A stretch of 64,000 nt of DNA, from NCBI RefSeq assembly GCF_010731815.2, contig NZ_AP022593.1:744001-808000 (forward strand), given 5' to 3'. The position numbers and the translations under genes were made by a program. Every line of letters starts with the position of its first letter. Positions within the stretch are counted from its first letter, which is position 1. The notes below the pieces were generated by a model. That model had not been told where the DNA came from. It did not search any database and saw nothing but the letters and a program-made list of their open reading frames with translations. This DNA comes from Mycolicibacterium arabiense (GTDB taxonomy: Bacteria > Actinomycetota > Actinomycetes > Mycobacteriales > Mycobacteriaceae). Shown here piece by piece: positions 31,490 through 39,794 of the stretch.

Positions 31490-32599
31490 ATGGCCGACTT
31501 CACAGCAGCAGCAGCCATCATCGGCACCGGGTTCATGGGCCGGGTGCACGCGGAATCGCTGGCCCGCATCGGGGTTCGCGTGCTGGGCATCGTCGGCTCC
31601 ACGCCGGAGCGGGCAGCGGCGGCGGGAATCGCGCAGCCCTACTCCGGCATGGACGAGATGTTGGCCGACGACAGGGTGAACGTGGTGCACGTCTGCTCGC
31701 CCAACCACCTGCACTACGAGCAGGCACTCGCTGCCCTGCGCGCTGGCAAGCACGTGGTGTGCGAGAAGCCGCTCGCGATGACGCCGGCGGAGGCCCGGGA
31801 ACTCCGCGACACCGCCCGCGAACTGGGTCTGGTCAACGCCGTGTGCTTCATCAACCGCTTCTACCCGCTGTGCCAGCAGGCCGCGGCTCAGGTGAGTTCT
31901 GGCGCACTGGGTGCCGTGCGACTCGTCACCGGCGGCTACCTCCAGGACTGGCTGTCGAAGGACACCGACTGGAACTGGCGTCTCGATCCCCGACTCGGTG
32001 GGTCGTTGCGCGTCGTCGGCGACATCGGTTCGCACTGGCTCGATCTCGCGAGCTACGTCACCGGCCAACGCGTCGAGTCCGTGATGGCCGACCTCACCAC
32101 GACGATCCCGACCCGCCATCGGCCGCTCCGTTCGGTCGAGACGTTCACGCAGGCGGTGGACCAGGAGACCGAACCCACCACGGTCACCACCGAGGACATC
32201 GCAGGCATCCTGCTCCGATTCGACGGGGGCGCGCGTGGCGTTCTGTCGTTGTCGCAGGTGTCCCCGGGCCGCAAGAACAACCTGACCTTGGACCTCAGCG
32301 GTTCCGACGGTTCGCTCAACTGGGGGTTGGAGAACCCGGAACGGATGTGGATCGGTCACCGCGACGATCCCAGCCAGATCCTGATGCGTACCGAAGGCGA
32401 CTACCCACCGGGGCACGCGCAGGGGTACCCGGACACCTTCAAGGCGCTGCACCACGCCGTGTACACCGCGGTCGCATCCGGTGAAGCCCCCACGGAACCC
32501 GACTTCCCAACCTTCGACGACGGGCTCGAGCAGGCGCTCATCGGTGAAGCGATCGCGCAGAGCGCTCGACTCGAACAGTGGGCCACCGTCGAGCGCTGA
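31490..32599 (+). CDS. Gfo/Idh/MocA family NAD(P)-dependent oxidoreductase
   Basis: A 369-residue dehydrogenase of sugar or inositol-like substrates. The N-terminal Rossmann fold has AIIGTGFMGRVHAE (10-22) and CSPNHLHYEQALAALRAGKH. The catalytic-Lys motif is CEKPLAM. The C-terminal domain shows DIGSHWLDLASY, where the His is usually catalytic. It is a complete family member; the substrate cannot be deduced. Convergent with the unknown gene at 32,606. Confidence 0.88.
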   Translation: MADFTAAAAIIGTGFMGRVHAESLARIGVRVLGIVGSTPERAAAAGIAQPYSGMDEMLADDRVNVVHVCSPNHLHYEQALAALRAGKHVVCEKPLAMTPAEARELRDTARELGLVNAVCFINRFYPLCQQAAAQVSSGALGAVRLVTGGYLQDWLSKDTDWNWRLDPRLGGSLRVVGDIGSHWLDLASYVTGQRVESVMADLTTTIPTRHRPLRSVETFTQAVDQETEPTTVTTEDIAGILLRFDGGARGVLSLSQVSPGRKNNLTLDLSGSDGSLNWGLENPERMWIGHRDDPSQILMRTEGDYPPGHAQGYPDTFKALHHAVYTAVASGEAPTEPDFPTFDDGLEQALIGEAIAQSARLEQWATVER

Positions 32600-32605
32600 C
32601 CGCGA

Positions 32606-33703
32606 TCAGTAATCGGCCTCGGCCGCAAGGATCTCCGCGAGGAACGCATCGGCGCCTGGACGTGCGAGCCGACCGCGGGCGTAGTCCCGGATGCGCTGAC
32701 GCATGACGTCGGCGTCGGGGGCGGGATCGACGTCGGCGCCGACGCTGACCGTGGTCGGTGCCCAATCGTGGTTCCAGGCGACCACCTCGGCGACGGGACC
32801 GGTATCGCCGGCCAGGTCGAAGCGTGCCAGCCCGTCGTCGTCCAGGACCCCGGCCCCCGACACCGGACCCGATCGCAGGCGCACCGGCACACCCGCAGCA
32901 GGACGGGTGCCTGCGGTCGCCACCCGAACCGTTGCGACGGCACCGGTGTCGGTGACGTCGACCCGCCACTGGATGGTGTCGTCCGCGGCATCGAAGAGCC
33001 CCGACGGAACCGCCGCCCAGTCGATCGAACCGACCCCGCTGGCCACCGACGGCTGCGCCCGCCCGCCCCGGCCGCCCGCCGCCAGCGCGTAGTCGGCACG
33101 ACGCGCGGAAGCCGGTAACGCGGCGTCGACGTCCCACACGCCCGCGTCGTCGGCGACCTCGGCGCACGCATCGACCAACTCGACGACCCGCGGATCACCG
33201 TCGCGGCGGTGCGCCAGCAGCGTCGCCTGGTGCGGGGCCAGTAGGCTCGCCACGTCGGCGTCGAGGGTGTCGTCGTCGAAGTAGTCCTGTGCCGCCGTGG
33301 CGAGCAGCGCGACCTCGGCGTCGAGCAGTGCGGCATCGAGAGTCGGGATGCCGTCGCGCAGACTTCCCGGCCACCATCGACGCGCCCAGTGGCCGATCGC
33401 CAGACGGCGCAACGGATTCAGCGCGTCGGCGTCCAGCTCGACGCCGGGGAGGTCGACGGAACCGTCGACGGCCTCTCCCCCGAGCGCGTCGACCAGGGCA
33501 CCGTGCCCCGTTGCGCCGACCAGTCGCCAGAGCCATTGCGCCGCACCGACGTCGGTCACCGTGACGAACGTGGCCGACGCGCCGGCGGGATCGTCCACCG
33601 TCCACTCCAGAATCGCACCCGCCACCTCGAGCACTGCCACGGCAGGCGGTTGCGCGGGAGTGGGCCCGAAGCTCCACAGCCCGGCTCGTCCGTCGATCCT
33701 CAC
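32606..33703 (-). CDS. Unknown protein with C-terminal Ig/transthyretin-like beta domain
   Basis: A 365-residue protein I do not recognise. The N-terminal part (about 1-60) starts FGPTPAQPPAVAVLEVAGAI and looks beta-rich. The middle is helical (RRLAIGHWARRWWPGSLRDG). About 245-330 resembles an Ig- or transthyretin-like fold (IQWRVDVTDTGAVATVRV, PAAGVPVRLRSGPVSGAG). No signal peptide or membrane helix. Its GTG at 33,701-33,703 overlaps the stop of the preceding gene (GTGA), so the two are coupled and probably act together. It lies next to the CHAT protease locus. Confidence 0.75.
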   Translation of the reverse strand: MRIDGRAGLWSFGPTPAQPPAVAVLEVAGAILEWTVDDPAGASATFVTVTDVGAAQWLWRLVGATGHGALVDALGGEAVDGSVDLPGVELDADALNPLRRLAIGHWARRWWPGSLRDGIPTLDAALLDAEVALLATAAQDYFDDDTLDADVASLLAPHQATLLAHRRDGDPRVVELVDACAEVADDAGVWDVDAALPASARRADYALAAGGRGGRAQPSVASGVGSIDWAAVPSGLFDAADDTIQWRVDVTDTGAVATVRVATAGTRPAAGVPVRLRSGPVSGAGVLDDDGLARFDLAGDTGPVAEVVAWNHDWAPTTVSVGADVDPAPDADVMRQRIRDYARGRLARPGADAFLAEILAAEADY

Positions 33704-35022
33704 CGGGCCACCTCCACTTCCAGCATCGCCTTGATCCGCTGCCGGTGGTCCAGGCTGACCGACCGCGCCACACCCTCGAGCAGGGCGCGCACGTCGTCGA
33801 CGTCGTCGCACGATTCCTGCCAGACGTCGCGGCCGTGCAGCCGCGCCCACAGCCGGTTCAGGTACGGCCGCGCGAAGCAGGTGAGGTCGTCGACCACCTG
33901 CCTCTGGCGCGGATGCAGGGCCTCCCCCTCGACGAGGTACCGGCGCGCGTGCATCACGTAGGCCTCCTTGCGAAGCCTGGCCTGGATACTGCGGCCGAGG
34001 TCGTAGCGGGTGGGCGTGGAGTCGCTCAACGGCGCGAGGTCGACCGCGATCTCGATGCCCGCGACCAGCGTGGCCTGGATGTCTTCGGCCATCAAACCCC
34101 ATGGCGCACAGGCGCGGTCGACCTCTTCCGCGCACAGCGACGGGATGTCCGGCAGCTCGTCGCGGTCCAGTGCCCTGCGAAGCGTCGCACGCACCCTGTC
34201 GACCACGCTGCGGTCCAGCGGGCGCGCGGCCTCGGAGCCCGGCGGGACCGCTGGCGGTAGCTGCGGTTCCGTCGAACTGAGGCCGACGTCGACGATCGAC
34301 CACGGAATGCCCTGGGGGGCGACCCTGGCCCTGGCGCCGAAGTTGTAGGGCGTGGCGTCGCCGATCAGCGCCGACCACACACGCTGGCGCGCCATTCGTC
34401 CGTTGTGATCGTCGGCCGTCCCGAGCACGGTGGTCAATCCAGCCAGGAACGGACCCGCGATCGTGTCGCCCGGCCGGACGTCGCGCCAGCTGCGTTCCAG
34501 CTGTGCTCCGAGCGCGTCGATCACGCGTCGGTCGTCGACATAGCGATTGAGCACCTCGATGGCCGTACGGTCCCGGTCGTCGTGCAGGTCGCGCAGGACC
34601 GACTCGACGAACTCGCCCTGCGAATCTCGCTGGGACGGATGGCCATCGGTGACCGCCAGCTCGAAGCACACCGGGAAGTAGAGTTCCTGGGCATTGCCGG
34701 TAGTGATGCGCAACCGCCGCCGCTCGGCCTTCAGCAGCGCGAACCAGGCCGCCGCACAACGCAATCGTTCGGCGTTGTCGACGATGGCATCGATGAGCTG
34801 GGCGGCGACGTCGGGCTCGAGCATCGGCGCGGAGAACTGCGGGTTGGACCGCAGCCGCAACACGAGCGGGTCCAGGATCCGCTTCACGGTTCGACGCAGC
34901 GGCCCGCCGTCGGCGCCGCTGAGCACCTCGACGCCTTCGCCGATCGCCCGCCACGCCTGGTCGATCGCCGCGCGCCGAGGCACGGCGACGGCGACTGACG
35001 CCGCAACGTTCCCGGTACTCAT
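33700..35022 (-). CDS. Unknown mostly helical protein, partner of the Ig-like protein
   Basis: A 440-residue protein with no family I can name. It is rich in charged helices (RRTVKRILDPLVLRLRSNP, WFALLKAERRRLRITTGNAQ). A central segment NFGARARVAPQGIPWSIVDV looks like a compact beta-containing region. The C-terminus is helical (YLNRLWARLHGRDVW). No export signal. The ATG at 35,020-35,022 follows TATCCT with a six-base gap, fitting a leaderless start. It shares a four-base GTGA overlap with the next gene. Nearby are the CHAT and helical-repeat genes with the same promoter type. Confidence 0.75.
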   Translation of the reverse strand: MSTGNVAASVAVAVPRRAAIDQAWRAIGEGVEVLSGADGGPLRRTVKRILDPLVLRLRSNPQFSAPMLEPDVAAQLIDAIVDNAERLRCAAAWFALLKAERRRLRITTGNAQELYFPVCFELAVTDGHPSQRDSQGEFVESVLRDLHDDRDRTAIEVLNRYVDDRRVIDALGAQLERSWRDVRPGDTIAGPFLAGLTTVLGTADDHNGRMARQRVWSALIGDATPYNFGARARVAPQGIPWSIVDVGLSSTEPQLPPAVPPGSEAARPLDRSVVDRVRATLRRALDRDELPDIPSLCAEEVDRACAPWGLMAEDIQATLVAGIEIAVDLAPLSDSTPTRYDLGRSIQARLRKEAYVMHARRYLVEGEALHPRQRQVVDDLTCFARPYLNRLWARLHGRDVWQESCDDVDDVRALLEGVARSVSLDHRQRIKAMLEVEVAR

Positions 35023-35028
35023 CGCATC

Positions 35029-35034
35029 AGGATA
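35029..35034 (-). promoter_or_regulatory. -10 box for the leaderless 440-residue gene
   Basis: TATCCT on the minus strand, six bases before the ATG at 35,022. Same geometry as the promoter of the helical-repeat/CHAT pair at 38,749. Confidence 0.55.
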
Positions 35035-35106
35035 GGTGGCCGGCGCCGGTTTGGTCGCCGAGAAAGTTGGGTTCGGTAGGGCGCCGGGGCGACCAATCTG
35101 GTCGGC

Positions 35107-35700
35107 ATGTCCTACGCCATCGCGCCCCCGCTGCTCGCACTCGTCCTCCTGATCGCCCTCGTCGTCCCGAGCGCACTCAGGCGCCGCCGACCCAACCGAC
35201 CGAAGCCGACCTCCGAGAATGAGATGGCCGTCGGGATCGGCACGGTACGCACGGTTGCCGAGCGCATCACCGTCGAGGTGGAGAGCGTGTCCGGGCAGAC
35301 CTTCGTGGGCAGGCTGCAGCAGGCGGACGACGACGTCGCGGCACGGCTGCGGCCCGGCGTCGTGCTGCTCGTCTCGTTCGACCCCGACGCCCGCGAGCAG
35401 CTCACCCTCGCCGACGACGTGCTCGCCGTGCGTGCGGGCACCGTGGCACCCGAGGACCTCATCAGGCACGGCACCAAGTCCTCCGGGGTCGTCACGGCAG
35501 TCCGCCCCGGGCACGAGGACTACCGCAAGGTCGAGTTGGACGTCATCGTGCGCAAGCCCGAGGGCGGTCAGTTCCCGGCCCGCGAGACCGCGCTGTTGCC
35601 TGCCACCGCGCTGGACGCCGTGAAGCCCGGGAGCGTCGTCGACGCGTACTACCGCCACGGTGACGAGAAAGCAGTCGCGGTGTGCGTGCCGCCCTGCTGA
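35107..35700 (+). CDS. Membrane-anchored protein with two tandem beta-barrel-like repeats
   Basis: A 197-residue protein. One N-terminal membrane helix (about 5-24, LLALVLLIALVVPSAL) is followed by an Arg-rich stop. Two similar domains follow: about 44-110 (GTVRTVAERITVEVESVSGQ, then LRPGVVLLVSFDPD) and about 124-195 (GVVTAVRPGHEDYRKVELD, then VKPGSVVDAYYRHGD). They look like a duplicated SH3/OB-type barrel. I do not recognise a characterised family. It diverges from the 440-residue gene and converges on the CHAT gene, with five bases between the stop codons. Confidence 0.75.
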   Translation: MSYAIAPPLLALVLLIALVVPSALRRRRPNRPKPTSENEMAVGIGTVRTVAERITVEVESVSGQTFVGRLQQADDDVAARLRPGVVLLVSFDPDAREQLTLADDVLAVRAGTVAPEDLIRHGTKSSGVVTAVRPGHEDYRKVELDVIVRKPEGGQFPARETALLPATALDAVKPGSVVDAYYRHGDEKAVAVCVPPC

Positions 35701-35704
35701 GCGG

Positions 35705-37003
35705 TCACCGCGCACCGTCCACCGCGAACGACACCACCGCCGCCCAGTACAGCGGGCTGGCGGTGGTATCGCCGATTCGCCACCGGCGCATGCGTTCTCG
35801 TTGCCATTGGTCGAGCGCGCATCCCGCGTCCTGGGCGACGTGCGCTCGGTCCACGGCGACGACGACCTCGGTCATCGGGTCGGCGTCACCGCCGACGAAT
35901 CGCCGGTAACCCGCCGTCGTCGGCAGCGACCACAGTGTGGCGGTGACCAGCTGAGCCCCGCCGAGGACGGCTGCCGCCACCAGGCCGGTGGCCTCGTCGA
36001 ACCGGTAGTCGCCACCGGATGCGCACGCCAGCAGCGCGACCCGGGGCGGAAGCGCGAGTTCCAGCGCCATGACGTCGGCAGCGGTCAGCGGCCGCGGGTC
36101 GGCCAGGTGCAGCGCCGACTGATCTGCGCTACCCGAATCCGCCGCCGTGGCGTGTCCCACGTAGAGCAGACGCGACGGCCGGCGCCCGAGCATGTCGGCG
36201 AGCCACCATCGGTCACTGTCGCTGCGCCGGAACAGTTCCACCACGCCGTCGACGGGCGGTAGCACCGATCCGTCGGCCAGCAGCGGTGAGAAGTGGCGTG
36301 CCAGCGGCATGTCGGCATCCGGTCGCCCGAGCACCGAGCCCAACGACGAATCGGCCCGTTGGCCCGGCACCCGAGGGTCCAGCACCAGCAGCGGCGGACC
36401 ACCGGCCGCGTCGTCCCAGGACCGCCGCGGCCGCTGCGCGTTCGCGATGTTCGCCGGTACTGCCATCAACACGTCGACCAGTTCCATCAACCGTCGGCCG
36501 TCGGTGGGTGACGCCACCGCGACCTCGTCCCACGGAACCTGGGCCGCCGCGGTTCCGGCGAACGTGACGGCGGCGGCGCGGGCACGCACCAGGGAATCGG
36601 CGGGCGGCCGCGCCGACGGTACGGCGAGCAGTCCCCAGGGCACCCGCCCCAGCCGGGCACTCGGCGACACGAACAGCACCGCACGCGGGTCGGAGGCGCA
36701 CGCGATCAGCAATTCCCACGCCGGATCCGACAGCAGGAGCACCCCCAGCCGGTAGGCGAGCACCGCCTCCGTCTCGGGTTTCGCCAGCGGCCCCGTCACC
36801 AGCGCACGCTCGAGACCGTCGGCGACCGACTCGTCGCCGATGGGCTCGGGCAGGCCGATGTCGAGTTCGGCGAGCGCCGCCAACAGGAGGGGTTCCTCGA
36901 CCACCCACGTGACGGTGCGCGACGGATCGCCGACCACGCGCAGGCTCGCGTAGGTGGCGATGCCGACGTCGGCGAACCGCAGCACCAGCGTCGGCCGGCT
37001 CAC
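35705..37003 (-). CDS. CHAT-domain (caspase-like) protease
   Basis: A 432-residue protein whose C-terminal two thirds is a CHAT domain. The catalytic His is His284 in LLYVGHATAAD, and the Cys is Cys328 in VALLACASGGDYR. The supporting strand LVTATLWSLP (352-361) follows as usual. CHAT proteases are clan CD cysteine peptidases that act in bacterial conflict and cell-death systems, often with TPR partners. The N-terminal ~100 residues may be a regulatory or docking part. GTG at 37,001-37,003 overlaps the stop of the helical-repeat gene; GTG at 37,007-37,009 is an alternative. The dyad is intact, so activity is likely. Confidence 0.85.
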   Translation of the reverse strand: MSRPTLVLRFADVGIATYASLRVVGDPSRTVTWVVEEPLLLAALAELDIGLPEPIGDESVADGLERALVTGPLAKPETEAVLAYRLGVLLLSDPAWELLIACASDPRAVLFVSPSARLGRVPWGLLAVPSARPPADSLVRARAAAVTFAGTAAAQVPWDEVAVASPTDGRRLMELVDVLMAVPANIANAQRPRRSWDDAAGGPPLLVLDPRVPGQRADSSLGSVLGRPDADMPLARHFSPLLADGSVLPPVDGVVELFRRSDSDRWWLADMLGRRPSRLLYVGHATAADSGSADQSALHLADPRPLTAADVMALELALPPRVALLACASGGDYRFDEATGLVAAAVLGGAQLVTATLWSLPTTAGYRRFVGGDADPMTEVVVAVDRAHVAQDAGCALDQWQRERMRRWRIGDTTASPLYWAAVVSFAVDGAR

Positions 37004-38742
37004 GGCCACGTCGTCCAGGCGCTCTCGTCGGTCGTCACGTGCTGCCCGTAGCGCTCGAGCGCCAGCCGCCGGTAGCGGCCGAGCACCGGGCCCGCCGTCG
37101 GGTCCATCGCCAGCGGCGGCAGCGGGCCCAGCCGCGTCAGCGACGGCCCGGTGTCGATCCTGGGCCCCGAGGCGACCTGCGCCAGCTCCTCCAGGTCGCT
37201 GATGGGCGCCGGAGCGGTCGTGACGCGCGACCAGTCGACGTCGCCCGGTGCCTCCGCCGTCGCGAAGGTGCCACGCGCACTGTGGTATTCGATCAGCTCG
37301 CCGACGAGTTCGGTGTTCTCCGACTCCCAGGCGACGGCGAATGCGCCGGCCAGCATCGGCGCGGAGATGCACTCGGCCCACTGTGCCCTGGCCTCGGCAT
37401 CGGTGATCGAGTAGCGGACCGAGTCCACTGCCAGCGCAGCAGGCACCTTCAGGTCGGCGGCCCGCGCGAGCTTGTCCATGGCCGAGGCGAACCGGGGGCT
37501 ACCGGGTTCGGCGTGGGTGGCGCCCAGCGACGCCCTATAGCGGGCCTCCAACTCGGCCCAGTCGTCGTCGGCGTGGCCGGCGCCGTCGAAGCCGAGGTCG
37601 GCCAGCGCGTCGGATCGCCACACCGTGCCCAGGTGGTCGTCGAGACGCGCGTAGGCGACCCAGCTGCTTCGTGGCGACTCGTCGAGGCAGGCCCTGGCGC
37701 GTTCGACCATGTCGATGGCGTCCTGGAAGCGCCCGCGGATGATCGCAATCCAGCTGCGTTGCAGCAGTATCCGGTGGATGTGCAGTGGCCGGCCCAGCTC
37801 GCGCCAGTGCCGTTCGGCGTGCTCCCAGCTCTCGTCGGCGGCCTGCAACGCCCCCGCGCCCATACGGGTCAGGCCGAAGTACAGCCAGCACCGCGAGACG
37901 TCATGTGCCCGAGCGTATTCTGCGATCACCGGGTACGCCTCCATGAGCAGCCGCTCGGTGGAGAGTTGATCACCGCGTGCCCAACACACTGTGGCGCGCT
38001 CGAGCTTGGTACGCGACACGGGTAGGTCCCATCCCCTGGCCTGTGCCCGCGCACCAGCGCGCTGCAGCCAGGGCTCCGCCTCGGCCAACCGCCCGGTCTC
38101 GATGCAGAACCTGGCGTAGCCGACGGCGCCGAGGACGAACAGGTTGTCGTCGTCCTCACCCGTGGAACCGGTGTCGACGTCCTCGATCACGCTGCGCCAC
38201 AGCGGGATCGACTTGACGTGCATGTCGTCCTCGCAGAGCGCAGCCGCGCACTGGATGCGCGCCAGAGTCCCCAGGTAGGCGTGTTCGGAGGCCAGGTCGG
38301 CGAACTGGGGAGCGCTCCACTCCCCCGACGCCATACCGTCGAGCAGCACCAACGCCGCAGCCGCGCCCTCGTGGTCACCGAGTGCCGCCAGGAGACCGAC
38401 CTCGAGTGCCTGGGCACGCCGGCCGTAGCGGCACGTCATGTGCAGGATGGCATCAGTCGACATCGTGGTGCGGTCGATCACGTCGGGCGCCGCGGTGCCG
38501 TCGAGCACCGACGCGTAGACCGCCAGGCACTCCCTGATCCGCCGAATCCCCTCTCGCACACCCTCGTAAGCGGTGCGCACCAGGTACAGCTCGTCCAGTT
38601 GGGCCAGCACCTCGAGCATCAGGTCGTCGCGGTCGGCCTCTTCGATCCGAGGCATCAGCGACAGCAACAACTCCTTGGCCGACGTCTCGTCGGCGGCCAG
38701 CGCAAGGTGGCGGGCCCGCTCGAGTTCGCCGGGGATGGACAC
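37000..38742 (-). CDS. TPR-like helical-repeat protein coupled to the CHAT protease
   Basis: A 580-residue protein made of helical pairs that resemble degenerate TPRs (FCIETGRLAEAEPWLQRAGA, LERATVCWARGDQLSTERLL, RWSWIAIIRG-like block near residue 340). No membrane segment. TPR-type proteins commonly sense or hold CHAT proteases inactive, and the four-base GTGA overlap between the two genes fits a fixed-ratio complex (inference). The GTG at 38,740-38,742 follows TATCAT by six bases, so the operon probably begins as a leaderless message. The C-terminal 80 residues are Pro-rich and unstructured. Confidence 0.78.
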   Translation of the reverse strand: MSIPGELERARHLALAADETSAKELLLSLMPRIEEADRDDLMLEVLAQLDELYLVRTAYEGVREGIRRIRECLAVYASVLDGTAAPDVIDRTTMSTDAILHMTCRYGRRAQALEVGLLAALGDHEGAAAALVLLDGMASGEWSAPQFADLASEHAYLGTLARIQCAAALCEDDMHVKSIPLWRSVIEDVDTGSTGEDDDNLFVLGAVGYARFCIETGRLAEAEPWLQRAGARAQARGWDLPVSRTKLERATVCWARGDQLSTERLLMEAYPVIAEYARAHDVSRCWLYFGLTRMGAGALQAADESWEHAERHWRELGRPLHIHRILLQRSWIAIIRGRFQDAIDMVERARACLDESPRSSWVAYARLDDHLGTVWRSDALADLGFDGAGHADDDWAELEARYRASLGATHAEPGSPRFASAMDKLARAADLKVPAALAVDSVRYSITDAEARAQWAECISAPMLAGAFAVAWESENTELVGELIEYHSARGTFATAEAPGDVDWSRVTTAPAPISDLEELAQVASGPRIDTGPSLTRLGPLPPLAMDPTAGPVLGRYRRLALERYGQHVTTDESAWTTWP

Positions 38743-38748
38743 GGCTCG

Positions 38749-38754
38749 ATGATA
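38749..38754 (-). promoter_or_regulatory. -10 box for the leaderless helical-repeat/CHAT operon
   Basis: TATCAT on the minus strand, six bases before the GTG at 38,742 and about 30 bases after the terminator of the lipoprotein gene. Confidence 0.55.
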
Positions 38755-38784
38755 GGTCGCGCGAGTCCGTGCACAGACGGGAAA

Positions 38785-38813
38785 GCGGCGGACGTGCCGA
38801 GCACGTCCGCCGC
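38785..38813 (-). terminator. Terminator of the LpqH-like gene
   Basis: A perfect 13-bp inverted repeat (GCGGCGGACGTGC and its complement) with a three-base loop, followed on the minus strand by TTTC. It lies 15 bases after the lipoprotein stop and insulates the helical-repeat/CHAT promoter. Confidence 0.75.
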
Positions 38814-38828
38814 CCGCGGGGTGGCCCG

Positions 38829-39338
38829 TCAGGAGCAGGTCACCTTGATCTCGAACTTCTTCGTGATCATCCCCGCCATCGGGTTCGCCATGTCGGCGCC
38901 CTGCGCCTCGCCGGTGATGGTGTAGGTGCTGCCGTCCACGGCCACCGCGGCCGAGCCGGTCTTCATTCCGCCCATCTCCGACACCGCGAGGGCGCTGCCG
39001 TCGACGACCAGGCCGAGGGACTCCACCTTCGGCGTCTCCTCGTCGGTCATCACGACACCCAGCCCCTGCGCGCCGCCTCCGATGGGAGCACTGGCGACGT
39101 TGATCTTGCCTGCCTGCTTGACGCACGTCACCGACTTGAGATCGAGGCCGGCGAGGTCCTGACCCTCGACCTTGACCTCGTTGCTCCCGTTGGTGCTGAC
39201 CTCGCTGGTTCCGTTGCCCGCCGCCGCGCTCGAAGCCGGTGTGGCCTCGCCCTTGTCGTCGGAACACCCGACCACCATCAGGGAGACCGCAACCAGTCCG
39301 ACCCCTGCCGTGATGACTCGCTGCACGCCGATCAACAT
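38829..39338 (-). CDS. LpqH-family (19 kDa antigen-like) lipoprotein
   Basis: A 169-residue lipoprotein. The signal peptide ends in the lipobox VVGC with Cys25 as the lipid-attachment site. A Ser/Thr/Ala-rich linker follows, then the LpqH domain: VKVEGQDLAGL, TCVKQAGKINVA, GVVMTDEETPKVESLGL and the end TGEAQGADMANPMAG with EIKVTCS. LpqH-type lipoproteins sit on the mycobacterial membrane and are TLR2 ligands. The ATG has AGGAG six bases upstream. It is shown as LpqH-like because mycobacteria carry several paralogues. Confidence 0.88.
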   Translation of the reverse strand: MLIGVQRVITAGVGLVAVSLMVVGCSDDKGEATPASSAAAGNGTSEVSTNGSNEVKVEGQDLAGLDLKSVTCVKQAGKINVASAPIGGGAQGLGVVMTDEETPKVESLGLVVDGSALAVSEMGGMKTGSAAVAVDGSTYTITGEAQGADMANPMAGMITKKFEIKVTCS

Positions 39339-39429
39339 GTCTGCTCCTTCGTTCGCGTCGCCCCGATGGCGTCGTCGTGTGATCAGTACAGAGGGCTGCG
39401 ATCGCTACCGATCCCAACTATCGGGCCGG

Positions 39430-39435
39430 TACGGT
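39430..39435 (+). promoter_or_regulatory. -10 box for a leaderless small gene
   Basis: TACGGT with six bases to the GTG at 39,442. Confidence 0.45.
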
Positions 39436-39441
39436 GACTGG

Positions 39442-39789
39442 GTGTCCGACACGAACCCGGCCGAACCGCCCGCTGACGAGCCGGCTCCCGACGACGTCGG
39501 CGTCGTCGACGCCGAGGTGGTCGAGTCCGCCCCAGTCGAGCCAGGTTTCGAGCCCGTCGTCCCGCCGGCACCGGCCGATACCGGCTACACCGCGAGCGGG
39601 GTGCCGACCTTCGATTTGGTGCGCGAGAAGATCGAGACCCGGTTTGGCACGTCGATGGGTGCCGCGGAACTCGCCGCCGAGACACCCGAGGGCCGCAGCG
39701 TCGAGGAGCAGTACGAGGCGCGGCAGAAGGCGGCGGCCGAGCGGCTCGCTCAGATCCGGGCGTCGATGAAGCCCACCGACGAATCCTAG
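39442..39789 (+). CDS. Small acidic conserved protein (Rv1638A-like)
   Basis: A 115-residue protein. The N-terminal half is acidic and disordered (Pro, Glu, Asp, Val). The conserved C-terminal half contains PTFDLVREKIETRFGTS, AAELAAETPEGRSVEEQYE and a helix ending IRASMK. A small gene of this kind (Rv1638A) lies beside uvrA in M. tuberculosis. Function unknown. It is followed after five bases by the winged-helix gene, probably on one transcript. Confidence 0.72.
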   Translation: MSDTNPAEPPADEPAPDDVGVVDAEVVESAPVEPGFEPVVPPAPADTGYTASGVPTFDLVREKIETRFGTSMGAAELAAETPEGRSVEEQYEARQKAAAERLAQIRASMKPTDES

Positions 39790-39794
39790 AACCG

